In this document: in pieces, positions 43,772 to 64,000 of the stretch
Layout of the letters: each line of letters begins with the position of its first letter
Position numbering within the stretch: position 1 is the first letter of the stretch
Assembly (NCBI RefSeq): GCF_027596085.1
Contig: NC_072458.1
Coordinates: forward strand, 3,292,001 to 3,356,000
Origin: Anoplopoma fimbria
Lineage: Eukaryota; Chordata; Actinopteri; Perciformes; Anoplopomatidae
Direction of reading: 5' to 3'
DNA: 64,000 bases
Translations under genes and position numbers: made by a program
The notes under the pieces: generated by a model
The model's input: only the letters and a program-made list of their open reading frames with translations
Database searches by the model: none
What the model was told of the DNA's origin: nothing

Positions 43772-43777
43772 TTTATT
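43772..43777 (-). terminator. Poly(A) signal candidate, cpne4 (proximal)
   Basis: AATAAA on the minus strand, about 585 bp after the cpne4 stop codon. Confidence 0.4.
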
Positions 43778-44360
43778 TCATAACTAGCAAGCGGGTACTG
43801 GAGATTGGATATTAGCAGGAGCTGAATTATTCATGCATTTATGCAGTACACTAACAGGGACACTACCGTTTCCATAAATAACATTTGCAATGCTAATTCT
43901 AAGCATTTCGACCTATGCCGTCACACATTTTTTTACTGCCCATATATCTTTTGGTTTACGTAGGCTACTTGCTAGTTATCTAAATAAGGTAGGAATGTCA
44001 TTTATTTGGGTGGGCTATGGTCTGAGTCTGCATGCTGGTTCAGAAGACTGCTCTTATTTCTATAAACATCTTTTAGATATACATTAGATAGTAATAATTT
44101 CCCAGGTGACGCCATTGTGGCCAAACATGCAACAGTCATCAACGGAATATTTCAAATTGTTTCACCAGAACGAGCTAATTCTCTGAGCTAGACTACTGTA
44201 TGTAGTATGTAATATGGTTATGTGTCCATGTTTGTTTGTGTGTGTTTTGTGCTTTTACATGTGTATATGTATCATACAGTACATACGTTTATATATGTAT
44301 ATATATATATATACATGATATATGTGTGTATTTGAGTGTATGTTTGCATGTAGTCCATTG

Positions 44361-61404
<17,044 letters not shown>

Positions 61405-61770
61405 GACCTTTAGAGGAATAGTTTGACATTTCGGGATATGCGCTTAATCGCTTTCTTGCCGATAATTAAATGAGAAGATCGATACCATTCTTATGTAGGA
61501 TATGCCTGACGCTACACCTAGGAGCTTAGCTTAGCTTAGCATAAAGACTAGGAACAGCTTGTCTAGCTTTGTCTAATTTACACTTTCTAACTCATCATTC
61601 ATCTTTTGTGCAAACATTGAGTGAGCTTTAGGTGGACTTTGTTACCTTTAAACAAAGCCAGGCTATCTGCTCCCCGTGCTTTCAGTCTTCATGCTTTGCT
61701 AAGCTGCACATCTCCTGAGTGTAGCTTCATATTTAATGGAAAGATATGACACTGGTATCAATCAGTGCAG
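61405..61770 (+). repeat. Dispersed teleost repeat (GCTTAGCTTAGCATAAAGAC type)
   Basis: Contains GGAATAGTTTGACATTTCGG, CTTTCTTGCCGATAATTAAA, TGAGAAGATCGATACCATTC and GCTTAGCTTAGCATAAAGAC in the order I know from an abundant teleost element. The right part is rearranged. Confidence 0.65.
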
Positions 61771-62412
61771 TACAGAACACTTTGTACAGGACAGTAGATA
61801 GTACACTTAAGAATGCATCAAAGTATAATCAATAAAACTTTAAAGAGCTTCTCACATGTGCTCTTTACTCAAAAGCCTACAATTTCTACAGCAGGATCCA
61901 GTTGACACCACCTAGAAATCTATTACTATTAGTTTGGAAACACATTATACGTGGCATATATAATTAATCTTAAAAGGCATTTTCCCAGCCCCATAATGTA
62001 CACGGAGAACTGGGCTGAAACCCTGAGTAGCCTCAAGTCCAGTTAATACAAATTAAAGGATAACCCCAGGTCTGATGTGCTAGATGGTACCAACTGAATA
62101 TTAATGCAGTGGTCTAGTAGTATCATCCTTAGGGAGCAAAGCTTTTGGAACTGGGTCTGACTCTGACCTGGATGTATCCCTCTCGCTCTCTCTCACTCTC
62201 TCTGTCTTCCATAATTCATGTTCCATGTGTGTGTTGGCTGCGGTGATTATTTTTAGCTAAACTCACTGAATGGACTGTATACAGACAAACGGGTGTGGAC
62301 AGAGCCACAGGGCAGGTTTGTAGCATACAGCAGAGACCTGTGTGTAGGTGGTGCGTAGCTATTTTTTTTTTCTGCTTGTGCCCCGCTGCATGGTGGTGAC
62401 ATGTCTGCATGT

Positions 62413-62444
<32 letters not shown>

Positions 62445-64000
62445 GCGGGAAGCAGCAGATGCCAGTCTGTTCCGGGTGACAGCAGATGACACCGATAAGT
62501 GACAGAGGATGTGGACGATTTCTACAGCAACTGTATTCTAGGAGAGCTGTGTGCCGGATCTGCCGTTACTGTACAGCAAAGGATCAGCTGTCACATGTGT
62601 TGCACATTACCAGAGGTGACAATGAAGTTTCAAATCACACTTCGTCACAGGATCTTGCAATAGCCTTTTGGCGAGAAAAAGTCCCAAAAGGGTTTTGGAA
62701 AGCTGACAGATGTTTTACATGTACTGTTGTAAAAATGAAATGCATTTGTGGGGAAGGTTTAGGTACTCAGAGCTTGACCGACATCATTTCTGTGTTTTTC
62801 CCCCAAGAAATATGACTACAGAAAATGCAATTTCTCACCGTTTTACTGTTGATGGAAGTTACAATCACCAGCATAAACATGCAAACTGCAGATTTAGAGG
62901 CTGAACGATTTGTAACAAACTGTTAAATGTGCTCTGAAATATGTGTGGAAATCCAAATAATGCCCAAACGACAAAACTGAGTAGTAATGATTGATTTCTG
63001 GGCAGTGAGAGACGTCTAAAGGTAATTCGTAAGATCCTCACTGTCAGCTTCTCCACTCTGTGACAATCAATCATGCCTTAGCGCTTGATTGCCATGACCC
63101 TGGCCTTGACCGTGTGTGTTTGTGCAAATGTGTATATGTGTGTGACCATTCACCTTCACGTTTGCACCTGTGCAGAGGGACTGTGGCAAAAGTGGCATTA
63201 ATGATTCATCCAAAGGTAGGTCTATAACATCAATTACTGTAATTGCTTGTTCACATATTGATTATCAGTCAAAAAGGAGTAACATCGCCATCCAGACACA
63301 ACACGGGTAGCAAAAGAACTAAAGAACTATGTGGCATGTTATGCAAACCCTATTATGGAATATTAATCATTGACAGTGACACCAACATGCTCAGCTGAAA
63401 GAGTGCACACAGGGAAGGCGGCTGGGTGCGAGAAAAAAAAAGACAGAGGGTAGTATCAGAAGTGAAGCAGTCTGGTGTTGCGAACTCGCAGTGTTATTAG
63501 AGCTGACACAGAGAGAGAAGCAGTGAGAGTGAGGGAGACAGAGGTTGTGAGAGGGGGGATTAGAGGGATGGAGTGAGACAAAAAACTGGAGAAAGGAAGG
63601 CAAGTGAGAGTGAATGAAGCAGAGGAGCGAGAGGAAAAGACAGACAGAGAATGAAGCAGATCTCCCTCTCCCATAGGGCTTATCTTGTTTTGTAGCCCTC
63701 AAGCAGAGATAAATTAAAGCAGAGGCATTTCAAGAGTAGCCTTCGAGGTATTTCACAGTATTTCCTCTCAAATCACTGTGGTATTTTAATAATGATAAAA
63801 TGCTGTTGCCTAAAACCTTGTAAAAAATGACAGTTTTAAGTTCTGTTTAATTCTACAGAATAATTTGCCTTAAAAAAAAAAATCGACAAAGTCTCCCAAG
63901 CTGTTGAATAATAAATATGACACATCTGGTTATAAACAATTGATGAACAACTGATATACTTATAAGTCAATACAGGAAAAATGCACAGGGCAGATGTTTG
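61771..64000. other. No gene recognised
   Basis: AT-rich sequence with small TG, GA and T-rich runs. It is probably 5' intron or flank of cpne4, but no exon was identified. Confidence 0.5.

Overview
The window is vertebrate genomic DNA, most likely from a percomorph-type teleost fish. Genes are split into short exons with GT/AG introns. Sixteen long CA/TG microsatellites (about 60 to 137 bp) are present. A Tc1/mariner element and several dispersed repeats resemble ones I know from teleost genomes. The identified proteins are the vertebrate neural proteoglycan CSPG5, mitochondrial ribosomal protein uL3m (MRPL3) and copine-4 (CPNE4). MRPL3 and CPNE4 are also neighbours in the human genome, which supports naming the copine CPNE4. 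There are no bacterial-type operons, CRISPR arrays or phage genes.

Layout. 1-2.9 kb: no gene recognised. 2.9-12.04 kb: two very long arrays of one 23-bp G-rich minisatellite (3029-4800 and 7139-12041). The unit appears to come from the tail of a dispersed repeat at 2915-3040. The arrays are separated by a unique segment with two minus-strand exons resembling the N-terminal repeat of fish NLR immune receptors, and by a 100-N assembly gap (7039-7138). 12.04-24.7 kb: cspg5 on the plus strand, with its 5' leader starting directly at the array edge. Five coding exons give a 463-aa protein. An in-frame splice donor inside exon 5 and a sixth exon predict a 665-aa form with a 211-aa basic, proline-rich tail. 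24.7-33.7 kb: intergenic, with dispersed repeats and microsatellites. 33.7-40.7 kb: mrpl3 on the minus strand, ten exons, complete (341 aa). 41.86-43.47 kb: Tc1-like transposon with about 220-bp inverted repeats and a transposase broken by one apparent single-base deletion. 43.5-60.34 kb: cpne4 on the minus strand, fifteen coding exons, complete (553 aa). Its 5' UTR exon(s) and promoter were not found and are probably upstream of 64 kb.

Exon coordinates for the three genes were derived by hand from splice signals. Every junction keeps frame and summed lengths are whole codon numbers. The genes do not form a pathway. Two are neural or membrane-signalling genes and one is housekeeping. The most interesting signals are the undescribed-looking alternative cspg5 C-terminus, a splice donor that is itself the first GT of a (GT)n microsatellite, UG/CA repeats touching several other splice sites, the promoter-abutting minisatellite derived from a transposable-element tail, orphan NLR-type exons, and a perfect 27-bp-arm palindrome in cspg5 intron 1.
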